This document shows positions 43,205-55,560 of a stretch of 64,000 nt of DNA, one piece after another (position 1 is the first letter of the stretch; the number at the start of each line of letters is the position of its first letter). The notes beneath the pieces are model-generated. The model worked only from the letters and a program-made list of their open reading frames with translations. It had not been told where the DNA came from and searched no databases. Both the position numbers and the translations under genes were made by a program. The stretch is from Sepiola atlantica (taxonomy: Eukaryota; Mollusca; Cephalopoda; Sepiida; Sepiolidae): contig OY744525.1 in assembly GCA_963556195.1 (NCBI GenBank), positions 41,857,576-41,921,575 on the forward strand, written 5' to 3'.

Positions 43205-43620
43205 TAGTTCACTCCAAACAAGGCAAGTTGCCACTGTAGACGTAAAGGGCTACTGAGAATAAGGGTGAAAGTTTAGAGGGGCATCCTAAATTTGGAGCTG
43301 TGCAGCGAGATGCTTGTTCACATTAGTTTTAAATTTCTGCATGTTGGTACAGTCGGAGAAACAGGGTGCAGGGATGGAGTTCCAAAGGCCGGCGGTTTGA
43401 GGAAAGAAACTATTGGAATAGAAGACTCTCTGGCATTTGGGGACCTCCACAGTGAATGGATGGGATTTAGCTGATTGTCAGGTTGGTCGAGTGTATTTAC
43501 CTCAAGGGGGTACCAAAGCAGCAAGTTCGTCGGACCCCATTCCACTGAAGTACTTGCAAAACAAGCACAAGGATGCAACATTGTGGCGATGGGACAGGGG
43601 CTTGCATATGTATGCATACA
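43205..43620 (-). pseudogene. CR1/Jockey-like LINE C-terminus (minus)
   Basis: Reverse reading gives a VNTLDQPDNQLNPIHS frame overlapping one that continues FYSNSFFP, LWNSIPAPCFS, TNMQKFKTNVNKHL, then the UTR with the inverse of ACAAGGCAAGTTGCCACTG. Collinear with 24830-25250 and 58365-58645. Confidence 0.75.
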
Positions 43621-43624
43621 CAAA

Positions 43625-44486
43625 CATATGCGTATTAGTCCGTCAGTTCAAGACAATTCAGAAGGAACAATTTTGTAGAAACAATTCAAAGCAACATTGA
43701 TTTCTTGGCTGATCAATAATTTCAATAAAACATCAAATGTTTAAAACAATAGGTAGAAACAGGTGTAAATTTCTGTTTTGTTTTCCAATTAAATTGTACT
43801 TCTACATTGCATAAACCGTTAATTTGTTAGAATATAAATTTACAAAAAAATAAACAAATGTTGAAATAATAGCAAAAAATATTGTGTTTCAATGGAAAAG
43901 AGTTGGACTCTTGCTTTAATACTCTTATTCTTACCATCATCTTGTAAACTGAAATTTTGGGGAATTTGATTTATCTTATATGTATGTGTATATACGTATG
44001 TGCTCTTATGTTTCTAAATTAAACTCTTAGATTACGAAGTACAAACAAAAAGAAAGAAAACAAGGCTTTTCCTCTTTCTGGCAGTGGACTCGAACTGGGT
44101 GTACGTGTTCCATCTAGCTCTACGTTTTGCCATGATTTTCACTACACCGATGCGTTTACGGTCAGGTGTCCTATTTACGGGTCGCAACTATCGTTCACAG
44201 ATCGATATTCAACCATGATCAACCAGCCATCTCAGCATGGCCCGTTTCCTGTTGGTTGAAAAATTCATCTGAGAATAGTTCCCAGATAATATCAAAGTAA
44301 GTCATAATTACTTTACATCACCCATGCATTCTCTATAATCTTTTTACTCTGGCAATTCATGCTTGTTTTTATTGTGTGTAGGGATTGTGGACTCTTTCAT
44401 TAGTAATTACATCTGTGATCTTCACATCCGCTTTTATTATGTCCCTCTTACGTTTATCTTTGACAAATGTTCTCTGAAAGAAAGAA

Positions 44487-44541
<55 letters not shown>

Positions 44542-44635
44542 TCATCAGACGTTTCTTTATTATTACTATTTATTTATCATTGTTTTTTCCTTTGTATTCT
44601 GATCTCGTGTTATCCACGATAACATAACATATGTG
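43625..44635. other. Unassigned DNA with a (TA)n tract
   Basis: (TA)n at 44490-44538. GCAGTGGACTCGAACTGGG (44082) resembles an inverted tRNA T-arm. Otherwise nothing recognised. Confidence 0.45.
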
Positions 44636-44640
44636 ACGTA

Positions 44641-44845
44641 TTATTTACCTCTTTGCCAGGAGGTTAAATACAAGATCAGGTGTTGTTTTTAAAAGCCAGC
44701 GCACCCTGGCCTACAAAACATGCCTCAGCAGCCCTGTCGGCATTCCCCGGTAGATGTGCCCCAGGCGATTATCAATAAACTAACCTCTTCTCAGAGAGTA
44801 GGTAAAGTCTGGGAGGGTGAATCTCCTAGGACTGAACAAAACCAT
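44641..44845 (-). mobile_element. U2-SINE subfamily A body without the U2 head (minus)
   Basis: AAAAGCCAGCGCACCCTGGC, CAGCAGCCCTGTCGGCATTC, CCCGGTAGATGTGCCCC, AATAAACTAACCTC and CTGGGAGGGTGAATCTCC match the 42520-42900 body. The U2-derived head and the internal inverted segment are missing, so the copy is 5' truncated or older. Confidence 0.7.
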
Positions 44846-44884
44846 ACCTCAGTCCGACAGCAACAAAGCCATCGTCGCACTCAT

Positions 44885-45775
44885 TCGTATCATAATTCTG
44901 TGATATGACATTACATATTCGACATGGCGGCGTTCGTGTTGGAGAAGAGGCCCCAACACGTGCGTCACTATAAAAACGTTAAAATGAGAATGTCAAATAT
45001 TCTAAGTTTATACCTTCATCTATTCTCACAAATAATATCACAGTTGACATAAAATATGATTTCCTCATCCAATTAATATTAACACATTCAGGTCTCTTGC
45101 AGAAGCGTGTTAGCTCAGTATAGTCCAACCAATCAAAAACTGGCATGTCTATGTTAAATCGGCAAGCCGACGCAAACTGAATGAACCCCTATAAAAGAAC
45201 GAGAGAATAGGCAAAGCTTTCTCTTTTTCACCAGACTGACCCGAGTGACGAACCTTGAAAGACCACACCAGAAGTACGCTCTCACTCCCCAGCCTTTGGC
45301 CGAGGAGACATGAAGAAACAGGACACTTCAGAAATTCACGTATAAGCTATCCTTGCCTCGCGTGCACCTACATATGCACACAGTAGCAGAACAAGGTAAC
45401 ATACCCACACACACACTGTATCACATTGTCTCTTATGCACATACACGCTCTATGACTAACGCACTAACAAATAGACATACACATCTTTAGCCCCTCGTGT
45501 TTGCCTAATTACAATGGACATTTCTAACAAAGAACACGAGTGTATAAACTTTACCAAAGAAGATTTTTACTCATTAAAACTAACCTTCATATTCCATGTA
45601 AACTTATAGCTTTATAAATGCCTTATCTAAAATAAATTGTTTGTTAATTAATAATGTTTTCTTTTCTTTTTTAATTCACTAAATGCTATTCCTGTTTGTA
45701 GTCTTTTCCTTCCTTCCTTCCTTCATTAACAAAACGCCATACATGTAGAGTGAGCACTTGCTCGCTGGTGACCCT
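44885..45775 (+). mobile_element. LTR-like segment with TATA box and primer-binding-site-like end
   Basis: TATAAAAG at 45190-45197 sits about 50 bp upstream of a non-AT-rich, CA-rich stretch and is followed, 570 bp on, by TGGTGACCCT at 45766-45775, which resembles the tRNA-primer binding site just inside Ty3-type LTRs. There is no second LTR in the window and no gag or pol downstream. No clean TG...CA ends. A solo or fragmentary LTR is the inference. Confidence 0.3.
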
Positions 45776-45779
45776 AATA

Positions 45780-47056
45780 TTTCTTATCTAATCTATCCCT
45801 ATCCTATGGGTCCCCTCTTATAAGTATCACTTAATTTTGCTTAAACCATGTTTTAGTAAAAAAATTCAAATAACACAAAGCTATAGTAAATTTTATCATA
45901 CGTGTCAAACGGTGAAATGAAAAGTAAGCTGGAAAATATAGTCGCTATCTCTAAAAACAGGTTCAGAAAAGGCTAGCTCACAAGAAAACAATAAGTCGGG
46001 TTCATAATTTTTCTATTTGAATGTCCTCTTACTAGACAACTCTAAACTTAAGTTATCGTCCTTCTTTAGCTAGCATCTTTCTCGTATAGTTTATAAAAAT
46101 GACGATTATATTTTCTCTGCCTAGTTATTTTGACTTTTTACATGTACGATGAAACTTAACTTAGTGTTTTTGATGTTGTTTTTTTTAAACTAAAATAAGG
46201 TTTAGGTAAAAATAAGCTGTTTGGGAATAATGGCGAACCCCATTCCTCTCTAAATATTATTATCATTTTTTTTAGTATTTTAAAGCGTTTGTTAGTTCAA
46301 TCAAAAAGTTCAGTCAAATATGTTACGTTAGAATGAAAACAAAGGCTGGCTGACAGACGTTTGGCAACTATCTCCGAAGTTTGATGAAAAAATTTTTTTT
46401 TCTACTTTTCTCCTTTCAGTTAGGTAGAAAAGTAAATTTTAAAGCGTTTGAAACAGATATTTGTTGACTATTTCTTGGAAATCGAGTTAACAGAAAAAAG
46501 GGGTTTCGACAAAAATATGCTTTAAAACACAAAAATCATCCAGGTAGGTAGAAAAGTAACTTTTATTGACTCTGTTTACATTTATTTGTTGCCTAAAGAA
46601 TTCTTCCTACGTGCGCCTTTTTGTGGCAAAGAACCAAGTAATAATTTATACAAATTATTGTATTTATTCTTCTATAATAGAAATAATTCCATATTTTCCC
46701 TTGCAAATATGCTTTTAATTTTAGAAAAACTTTACCCTTTGCCTCCACGCTGTCAACGGAAAAATAAAAATGAGATTTATTCGTTCTGTCTTATGCTATG
46801 TGGTCAAGAACTGAGTGATCGATAATACTTTCTGGTCAGGAAGTGGATGATCAGTTTACGTTATATTTATATAGTAAAGTGAGCCCCACTATAAAGTCTA
46901 TTTTTGCGAAATGGTATATCCATGGTGTTGACATTGTACACACACACACACACACACACACACAATCTCATTTTTATTTTTCCATTGACTGCGTGCTAAT
47001 AAAATATAACATTATACAATAATTTTTTTATGTGTACTTTTAAATCTAAAATTAAA

Positions 47057-47092
<36 letters not shown>

Positions 47093-47690
47093 ATGAAATA
47101 ATGTTGATAGTTATGTGTTCTGTGCCCCTGATGCATACAAATCTAATATGACACAGTATCTGTGAATCCCAGAAACGCACATCAATATTCCCATGTGTTG
47201 GTTGTGTTCAATTTTGTCTATAAAAAAATCACTTTTCAAAATAAGCACATCTAATATTGAATGATCGACTTAAACTCCGGGCAACAAAATTGCATTAGAA
47301 ATACTTTGAGAAGTTGCTTTGAAGATCAGAGAAGATCTTGTAGAAGGAAAGGCAATTTCAAAAAGAATAACAAGGCTAACCATACATGAAAAAAATGTTT
47401 CGTCAGTATTCACACTAATATTCGTAGAAAATAACATGTTAATCAGTTAAATGGTAAAAAAGAACGTCTCAAACGGGAAATTTAGAAAAAGAAAAAAAAA
47501 ATGATATGTGCGAACACCGGTAAAGCATAATTTTTTTACCGAGGCTGTACACTCGTATATTATATTACGTATAGATGTATTTTCAGTATTTACTTCAACG
47601 TCAGTAGAGCTTACTAGAGCTATTAGCCTGATTTCTTCCGGGGAATGAAACAAACGTTTCCGTGTAGTTTACTTGCCATAAGTACATTTT
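45780..47690. other. AT-rich stretch with (CA)n and (TA)n
   Basis: (CA)n at about 46939-46963, (TA)n at about 47061-47090. Short open frames have no motifs. Confidence 0.5.
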
Positions 47691-47691
47691 C

Positions 47692-47803
<112 letters not shown>

Positions 47804-47809
47804 GGAGGA

Positions 47810-48076
47810 ATTTGAATTGTCTTCCTTTGATCATTGGGAAGTGTGGGGGAAGGGGGGCTAGACATAAAAAATGACGCCGGATGTTAAAAAAAAGATCAAA
47901 GATGTTTGCAGAAGATATAAAAAGGAAAGAAAAAACGTATAAATCGTTATAGAAAGCAGAAAGGAATAAAAATGTAAACATCACATGGAAATAGTGAAAG
48001 CGGGAGGGGGGGGGAGCTCTGACTTCCCTTCACTTATTTATTGGGCAGTTTTGTACTCGCTAACTTCTGTGTGAAA
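47810..48076. other. No recognisable feature
   Basis: Mixed DNA with G-runs at 48004-48014. Confidence 0.45.
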
Positions 48077-48079
<3 letters not shown>

Positions 48080-48140
<61 letters not shown>

Positions 48141-48310
48141 GAAGACGGTCGCGAGACCGAAAGCGCTAGAGAAATGGCCTAAGATACAACGTTAGGCGCC
48201 ATAACCCACTAATTGACACCGGAAAACCGACGAAGTTAACCAGAAAAATAGCAAAGAAAGAAACCTCCGTGGTCTTCAACGACACATGTATAATAAATGA
48301 CTTGCTGCCG

Positions 48311-48352
<42 letters not shown>
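48080..48352. repeat. (TA)n arrays around a hammerhead-like core
   Basis: TA arrays at 48080-48136 and 48313-48352. Between them, CTGAAGA (48139-48145), C, helix GGTC/GACC with loop GCGA, GAAA (48159-48162) and the self-complementary AGC/GCT then A form most of a hammerhead. Helix I is lost because the TA array abuts CTGAAGA. Confidence 0.6.
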
Positions 48353-48360
<8 letters not shown>

Positions 48361-48665
48361 TAGATACTGTATATTACATATTTCAGCAATGTACCGCGGT
48401 TTCATCCAAAGGGGCAGATTTAGACATCTTTAGTAAATCTCCGTGCCCAGTGGAATCATCGGCAAGCTGAAATGATTGTAGACACGCTCGACAGGGAATG
48501 GCACGGAGGTCTACAATCATTTCAGCTTGCCGATGATTCCACTGGGCACGGAGATTTACTAAAGATGTCTAAATCTGCCCTTTTGGATGAAACCGCGGTA
48601 CATTGCTGAATATGTAATATACAGTATCTAAATAAATTATATTAGCTCTCTTATATGATCGAGCA
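48352..48665. mobile_element. Foldback element with extended-helix ribozyme-like arms and GCTC..GAGC hairpin
   Basis: Arms 48352-48475 and 48515-48641 are inverted and almost identical (TACTGTATATTACATATTCAG class, ACCGCGGTTTCATCC, GATTTAGACATCTTTAGTAA, CAAGCTGAAATGATTGTAGA and complements). GCTCTCTTATATGATCGAGCAC follows at 48645-48666. The left flank is (TA)n. Confidence 0.8.
48521..48610 (+). ncRNA. Hammerhead-like motif with very long helix II (one core change)
   Basis: Helix I TTCAGC..TG with CA..GCTGAA around an internal loop; CCGATGA at 48530-48536 where CUGAUGA is expected; long helix II (UCCA/UGGA, GGGCA/UGCCC, AGAUUUA/UAAAUCU); GAAA 48589-48592; ACC/GGU; U-A at 48599-48600. The U4 to C change should inactivate it. 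The same motif is mirrored in the left arm. Confidence 0.4.
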
Positions 48666-48698
48666 CTTTATTTGATTTCTTTTCATATACAACCTGAC

Positions 48699-48820
<122 letters not shown>

Positions 48821-48834
48821 TAATACGGTTAAGT

Positions 48835-49012
48835 TTGTATCCACAGTGTAAAAGATTTGACGACTTTTTACTGTGTTTATATAATAGTTATTTATGTATA
48901 AGTTTTATTTATACAAACACATCAAGGCTACACATCCGTGGAAATATTTCGATCTTAGCTTTAATAAGCAACGATCTCCTCAGGCCGAAAAAATGTCAGT
49001 TTTCTAAGTTTT
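48835..49012 (-). mobile_element. Hammerhead-bearing element beside (TA)n
   Basis: Minus-strand motif at 48987-48924: GGC, CUGAGGA (48983-48977), helix II GAUC/GAUC with a nested GCUU/AAGC, GAAA (48950-48947), a weak helix III with G-U pairs, U-A, then GCC closing a three-pair helix I. The downstream TTTGTATAAATAAAA (minus) also follows other elements of this kind. Confidence 0.45.
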
Positions 49013-49014
49013 TA

Positions 49015-49585
49015 TATTGAAAAAAGAAGAAAAATTACACTCCGTAAGTGTCACGTGACTAGATCCAAAATTATTATTTTTAAACATATCGTTACAAACT
49101 TTCTCATTGAAACTTTGATGTCGCTAGAGAATATTCAACTGTCTATATCGCTCAATTTAAAGTGGGTCAGGTTAGCAGGATGACATTTTGTGGAAAGGGG
49201 GAGGGGAGAATATATTTTTATCAAATAAAATGACACCCAAAACATACACATGCATTGAGATACGCAATTTCTGGGACTGGGGGGGGGGGGGTATTAAAGT
49301 AAAGCATGATTATAAGCTTATATGGCTGAGCTGTTCACATGATATAAAAATTGAATACTAAGAATAAACGTAAAATGATAATAATAATGAAATAATAATA
49401 AACAATAAAATAATAATAAACCATAATGATAAAGAAAACAGAAACTAATAATAAAAATAATTATTATAGAGACAATAGATATGCTGGTGATACATTGAAT
49501 GTAATAAACATCATAATAATAATAATGATATTGATAATGGTAACGGAAATAATAAGTAATAATAGTAATAATAATAGTGCTGATA
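49015..49585. other. AT-rich stretch with imperfect (AAT)n
   Basis: AATAAT-type repeats about 49375-49575; a run of G at 49278-49289. Nothing else recognised. Confidence 0.5.
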
Positions 49586-49589
49586 TGCT

Positions 49590-50290
49590 TGTTTCGTTTA
49601 ATCTCGATAAGACTCAGTTCGTGGCTTTCAATCGTAGACGTGTCCCTTTTCTTCCTGAGATTCTGATGGATGGCTCTGCCCTTGATAAGAAATCGACTCT
49701 AAAACTTTGTGGTCTTTCTCTCTCATCAAATCTTTCTTAGAGTTCATACATTAGATCCATTGCTCTTTATACTTCTCGTAAAGGCGGTTCTCTCTATCGC
49801 TCCAAATACTTTCTCACACCTGATGTTATTCTCTATCACTACAAATCTATTATCAGATCATTATGGACTACTGTTGTCATATTTGGGCTGGTGAATCTCT
49901 GTCCCATTTGAGGGTTCTTGATAAGATGCAGAAATATCTGTAATTTGATGAGCCCCACCCTTTCTTCTTCTCTACACCCTCTCTCACAGACGTGATGTTG
50001 CTAGTCTCAGTCTTTTCTATAAGTACTATTATGGCATATATTCTTCGGAATTGTGTGATCTATTCCCCGCTTCTTTTGTTCCAGCTCGTTTGACTTATTG
50101 GTCTAGTGATCTCCATCAATTCGCTGTTTTGATATCTCATTGTAATACAGCTTCCTATTCCAATAGCTTATTTCCAAGAACTGCAGGCTTGTGGAACTCT
50201 GTTCCTGCTGACTGTTTTCCTCCTACCTATATCCTTGGTCTATTCAAGACTAAGGCCAATAGGCATCTTGTCGTTGTCGTCCAGCCCGTC
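49590..50290 (+). pseudogene. CR1/Jockey-like LINE C-terminal half
   Basis: Blocks in order across frames: LDKTQFVAFNRRR, LDKKSTLKLCGLSLSS, ALYTSRKGGSLYRSKYFLTPD, LYHYKSIIRS, HIWAGESLSHLRVLDKMQ-like, then VRRDVASLSLFYKYYYG-like, and NSLFPRTAGLWNSVPADCFPP and LGLFKTKANRHL. It starts in the thumb/post-RT region and extends further 5' than the other copies. Several frameshifts; 3' part reaches about 50290. Confidence 0.8.
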
Positions 50291-50394
50291 TCGCACAAGT
50301 GCAGCATAATGAGCTGGTGCCCTGTCCTGCTGAAAGCACAGACCTTTCTTTACTATCCTGCTGTTGTAATACCTGCAAAAGCTGCTGTTGTAGC

Positions 50395-50590
50395 AGAGCC
50401 ATATATATATATATATAGTTACTTATGGAGAACCCAGTATGTGTGTGTTTCTCGCCTCTACATGACTTAGTCATTTTTTATTTACTATTAATCAATTATT
50501 TGTTGAAATCAAAAATGAAACTGCATAGAAAAAAACAAATTTAAAAAAGTACTATTTAACAAACAAAAAAATTAATTACGAAATTACATC
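50395..50590. other. Short (TA)n and AT-rich DNA
   Basis: TA at 50401-50417. Nothing else. Confidence 0.5.
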
Positions 50591-51035
50591 CACCTTAATG
50601 CATTTCGCTTTATTCATAAACAGACTAGCAATTTTAATCGGTTCTTAATAGTTTAAAAATGAAAGAATAAATTAATTCGTGACCCTTCGAAATTTGAAAC
50701 AGATTTGGTGGCATTTAAACTGTCGAGTATAAAATCATTTCTGATTTTAAAATTCTGAGCAAATCCTCATGTATTAAAAAATTGAAACTTTTGGAAGCTA
50801 TTTATAGCTAATAATTTTATAGAGATTAAAACAACGTTACCTTGACAAAATTAGTTATAGTTTTATAAAAGATCTGGTTTAATTAATAATTTGGTGACTA
50901 TACGATATCGTAATAATTGAATTTAACTTTTAAAATACTATTAAAAAGCAAACAAACATCATAGTTAAAATAAATAAATAAATAAATAAGTAAAAATAAA
51001 ATAAAATAAAGACTGTCAACGCCGGATATTTGAAT
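50590..51035 (-). repeat. CGTTGCC-type dispersed repeat (minus), second long copy
   Basis: Collinear with 40430-40895 and ends with CATAGTTAAAATAAATAAAT, AAAGACTGTCAACGCCGG. Confidence 0.6.
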
Positions 51036-51039
51036 TTTC

Positions 51040-51474
51040 AAATTCTCCTGGTCTGCAGCCAACAAGAATAAGACATTATCATACGACAGGAACATAATCA
51101 ATAATAGTCCAACAATTTCAAAATGATTTCTGTGTAAATTATGCCGCGAAAAGAGGGGAATAAACATCAAGAAAAAAAGAAAAGAAGTAGCGGAAAGAAG
51201 TAACGAGGTCGGGATTCCATAAAGACATTTGGAGATTTAGTCTTTTTGATGTTGAAAACGAAATAATCATTGGAAAGTATTTACTGAGAGTTCATGACTT
51301 CGAGCAACATTTTCACAGCTACATGAAAAACATAAAGATTTCAGATCGAGCAGAGATCGGGAAATCTTTATTTGCAGGTGTGACGTTCCTTTGGGAGGGG
51401 AAAGCTTATCACCTTGTAAATATCTTAGTTCTCAATCGAAAGAAAAATAATGCATAGCAAGAAAAATACATGGA

Positions 51475-51475
<1 letters not shown>
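51040..51475. other. No recognisable feature
   Basis: No shared repeats or coding motifs. Confidence 0.45.
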
Positions 51476-51520
<45 letters not shown>

Positions 51521-51977
51521 GTATAAAAAATCAATGTGAAAGGTATATATTTTAATATATCATTTCTTTATTTTGACGCGTAGGAATATCAATTGTCCCC
51601 TGTGTGTAAAAAAAATTACAAAGCTTTTCTTAAAAAGAAAAACAAAATTTTCGAACTCGATCATTCGGCCTTCGTCAGTTTAACGGGGGGCGGTGTACGG
51701 TGGGAGGTGGGTGGTGGTAGAATGAGAAAAAAGGGGTGGGAAAGGCCAGTGAAATGGGGGAAAAGAACAGGAGTCCGTCCCTAATAGCTGAGAGGCATAT
51801 ATCATGGACAGCGGCACCTGGGGGCAGGGGAGGGGGCGGGGGTTAAGCCCCCCCACTTTTTGACTTGGCCCCCCACTTTACGGTCATCAATAATGAAGTT
51901 ATGAAGTAATGTGTTTAACCGGGCCCCACTTTTTAGGAGAGCCCCCGCCCCACACTTTTATAACTGTCCTGCCGGTC

Positions 51978-52026
<49 letters not shown>
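51476..52026. repeat. (TA)n tracts and G/C-run segment
   Basis: TA at 51478-51519 and 51980-52025. Between them, GGGGGCGGGGGTTAAGCCCC and CCACTTTTTGACTTGGCC form a segment with several G and C runs and short inverted ends (GGACAGCGGCAC / CTGCCGGTCC), possibly a MITE. On the minus strand GTTAAACTGACGAAGG near 51684 resembles half of a hammerhead core but does not fold well. Confidence 0.5.
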
Positions 52027-52030
<4 letters not shown>

Positions 52031-52224
52031 TTTATGACAATATATGTATTAGCATATACTATCAGTGCCTTTTTATTTTGCAGTCTATTTAAAAGATTCA
52101 GCTCTCTTATTGTCAATCAGTAACAACAGAGCATATATAAGTCAGGTTCATTTTATATTCCAATAACCATGTTTTTATTTATTTAAAAAATTTGTTATTT
52201 CATTTTATTTTTTATACACACACA

Positions 52225-52355
<131 letters not shown>

Positions 52356-52849
52356 TGTATGCAAATATATATTTCTGTATCTATTTTTTCAATAAATTGT
52401 TCAAAACTATGCAAGGTAAAAGCTCGATGACTGTTAACATTTAAAAACAGAACATATATAAACAAACAATAATACGCTAAATTCCAGTGACCAAGTCTTT
52501 ATGAATTTTTTTCTTCGCAAAATCCAATTATGAGCTGCGTAGATGAAAGATCCTGAAAATACATGTGTATTCCCGGTTGTTTATATATGCGAGAGAAACT
52601 ACCGTAAAGTGCACTGAATGTTTTGGATTTGGGGAAGAAAGAATGAATAAAGACCTGGTCACTGGAATTTAGTGTACTATTGTTTCCCCCTTTCAGCCTG
52701 GTGCTTTAATGAGAAATAATACAGGCTGTCTAATCTAAGCGATAAATGTAAGTTCCTTTCTGTTGAACACTGTTATGACGGCTGACTATGGTTGCCTGTC
52801 TGCTAGGCATGAATAAGATTTATTTCTCATCACTTCATGTAGCTGTTGG

Positions 52850-52975
52850 AATTAGCATCATTGGTTAGGGCGTTCGGAATTGGAGTTAAAGATGACTCTT
52901 GTTCAGGTGTTCGAATCATGTGACCGGTTTAAATAGTTATCTCTACACTGGTGATTCCGCAAGGATGAAACGTAT
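52850..52975 (+). mobile_element. tRNA-headed SINE-like segment
   Basis: TTGGTTAGGGCGTTCGGAAT resembles an A-box/D-arm region and GGTGTTCGAATCATGTGACC a B box, about 45 nt apart. Body TCTCTACACTGGTGATTCCG follows. Decayed. Confidence 0.5.
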
Positions 52976-53053
52976 GCGTCTGTAGATAATAATTAAATAC
53001 TTATTATTAAATATATATATATATATATATATATGATGATGATTGCCACTTCT

Positions 53054-53242
53054 TTACAAAAAGCCATCCCTACAAGGTTGCAATGTCTGGTTGTAAGCAC
53101 GCAGATGACGCAACAGCCCCAATTTATTTTTACTAGTCTTGCTGCAGATATGACATACGAGACCACTGACTTCCATTTCTACATAGCTATATTCAACTCC
53201 TGTTTGATATGCATGTAGTTGGTTCCTTCCATAGGATTTCAT
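53054..53242 (-). pseudogene. C2H2 zinc-finger-like fragment, probably retroelement-derived
   Basis: The minus frame includes VCHICSKTSKNKLGLLRHLRA, matching Cys-x2-Cys-x12-His with the final His replaced by Tyr. Single fingers of the type 'CxxCGRxxKSxxGLxSHxRxH' are common at the ends of LINE proteins. Upstream sequence is broken by stops. Assignment to a LINE is inference. Confidence 0.4.
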
Positions 53243-53379
53243 ATGGCCCAGTAGACCATCCCTTGAGAGGTGAATCTTATATATATATAAGTTAGGTATG
53301 TTTATATATTTGTATGTACAGGATTCACTCTTAAATTAATTAACCGATCATTATGAATTTTGGAACATAGCTGCTAGGC

Positions 53380-53662
53380 ATAAGAGTAAATCATCATGGC
53401 CTCCATTCAATCTTGAGACGATGGATACCCCCTGTAAGGATGGCTGCACGTATAATTGTGAAGCAAGGGTTGCGCAATACCAAACCACACTTCTCCTGAG
53501 TCGGCACTGCTTGATTCCAGTAGCAAGGAGAATCCAGGAAACAATTCCGAGATATGCGGAGAGCACATACAGCAATTGGTATTCCAAAATGGTCACCCAT
53601 TTTAGTACTGACCAGGCTCAACGTCGCTTAACCTCGGTGATCTAATGGAAACCGGTGCGTCA
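53380..53662 (-). mobile_element. 5S rRNA-headed SINE
   Basis: Read on the minus strand: GATCACCGAGGTTAAGCGAC, then GAGCCTGGTCAGTACT, AAAATGGGTGACC and GGAATACCAATTGCTGT. These correspond in order to the 3' two thirds of 5S rRNA, including its internal pol III promoter (GTTAAGC A box; AGTACTTGGATGGGTGACC; GGAATACC C box). The 5' third is poorly conserved. The body continues GCATATCTCGGAATTG to about 53380. Too diverged for a functional 5S gene. Confidence 0.75.
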
Positions 53663-53669
53663 ACGTTGG

Positions 53670-54548
<879 letters not shown>

Positions 54549-54554
54549 ATATGA

Positions 54555-55187
54555 AACTAAAAGTATACTTTTAGTAAATAGAACCTATAGTGAAATTATT
54601 TAAGCTCAATATACGAGATAGAGCAATTATAAAGAAAGAGCATAATGAAAGAAGAGGGATAAACATGTACGAATGACAAATCTATTTCAACTTCAATTGG
54701 TCAATGCAGGGCTTTTCAAAGATTAAAATCTTATCATCAGAGGAATTGCATAGATGGATAAGTTGGCAGTGGAAAAACCAAAATTCAAAATTTGAAAAAA
54801 TATTAAGTAATGGAGAGTGAGAGTGTGCGTGTAAAAAAAAAATGGGGTCTGTCCAGTTGTTAAATGTCCGTTGATAAGGTGTCCAGTGAAAGGAGATTTA
54901 AAGATGGAAAAGAAGGGTTTTCGTGAAGGCAGCGTTGAAAAAGTTCAAAAATGAAGTAAATCCAATAGAAAGATGTTTAATTCAATCGTAGGTGGAACGC
55001 ACTTATTCAGAAGTAATTTTGAGAATTTGGGCCATTTTAAAATACTTCCGTGGACTGAGAATGAGAGTAGTTTTTCAGAAGTTGAAATGTGCTTAAGGAA
55101 AGAATAATAAACATGTTTTACCGAGTACACCTTGCAATCGAAGTTGAAATAGATTTGTCATTCGTACATGTTTATCCCTCTTCTTTA

Positions 55188-55190
<3 letters not shown>
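54555..55190 (-). mobile_element. Inverted-repeat element M, copy 3
   Basis: Arms 54650-54712 and 55118-55180 are inverted (TACGAATGACAAATCTATTTC against its complement). The left part holds a hammerhead 5' half on the minus strand: CUGAUGA at 54740-54734, helix II AAGAU/AUCUU with loop UUUA, GAAA at 54717-54714. The 3' half (helix III, cleavage site) is deleted here. The other arm keeps GAAA...GCTTAAGGAAAG (55083-55102). GCTCAATATACGAGATAGAGC lies at 54604-54624. Confidence 0.7.

Positions 55191-55191
<1 letters not shown>

Positions 55192-55238
<47 letters not shown>
55192..55238. repeat. (TA)n tract
   Basis: About 22 TA units at the edge of the next foldback. Confidence 0.95.
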
Positions 55239-55239
<1 letters not shown>

Positions 55240-55245
<6 letters not shown>

Positions 55246-55560
55246 TTTTATTTCAGCGAATATTTGTATTTTTTTCTGTCTTACGAACGTTTCACAACCC
55301 ATAAACAAAAATATAGTCTTTAGTTTTCACAGGCTGCTCTTCAGAGACCTTTGTTTAATAAAAAAAAATTAAAAAACGCGCAAAGCAAAAACACACAAAA
55401 CTCACATTAAAGAAGATAATCAGAGATAAGTCTCCCACCATACATCGGACACAAGGTCTCTGAAGAGCAGCCTGTGAAAACTAAAGACTATATTTTTGTT
55501 TCCGCATTGTGAAACGTTTGTAAGACAAAAAAAAATATAAGCATTCACCGAAATAAAAAA
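55240..55560. mobile_element. Foldback element, ~110-bp arms
   Basis: Arms 55240-55352 and 55447-55560: ACAAAAATATAGTCTTTAGT, TTTTCACAGGCTGCTCTTCA and GAGACCTT on the left, complements on the right. Each arm contains CTGAAGA, helix GCA/TGT and GAAA (55456-55479 plus; 55330-55310 minus), but helix III and the cleavage site are not convincing. Confidence 0.7.

Noticed and set aside
51655..51700. CTGACGA ... GAAA on the minus strand
   Set aside because: No complementary helix II, helix III or helix I could be drawn.
53575..53662. A functional 5S rRNA gene
   Set aside because: The 5' third is unrecognisable, the promoter is mutated and a SINE-like body continues past the 5S end.
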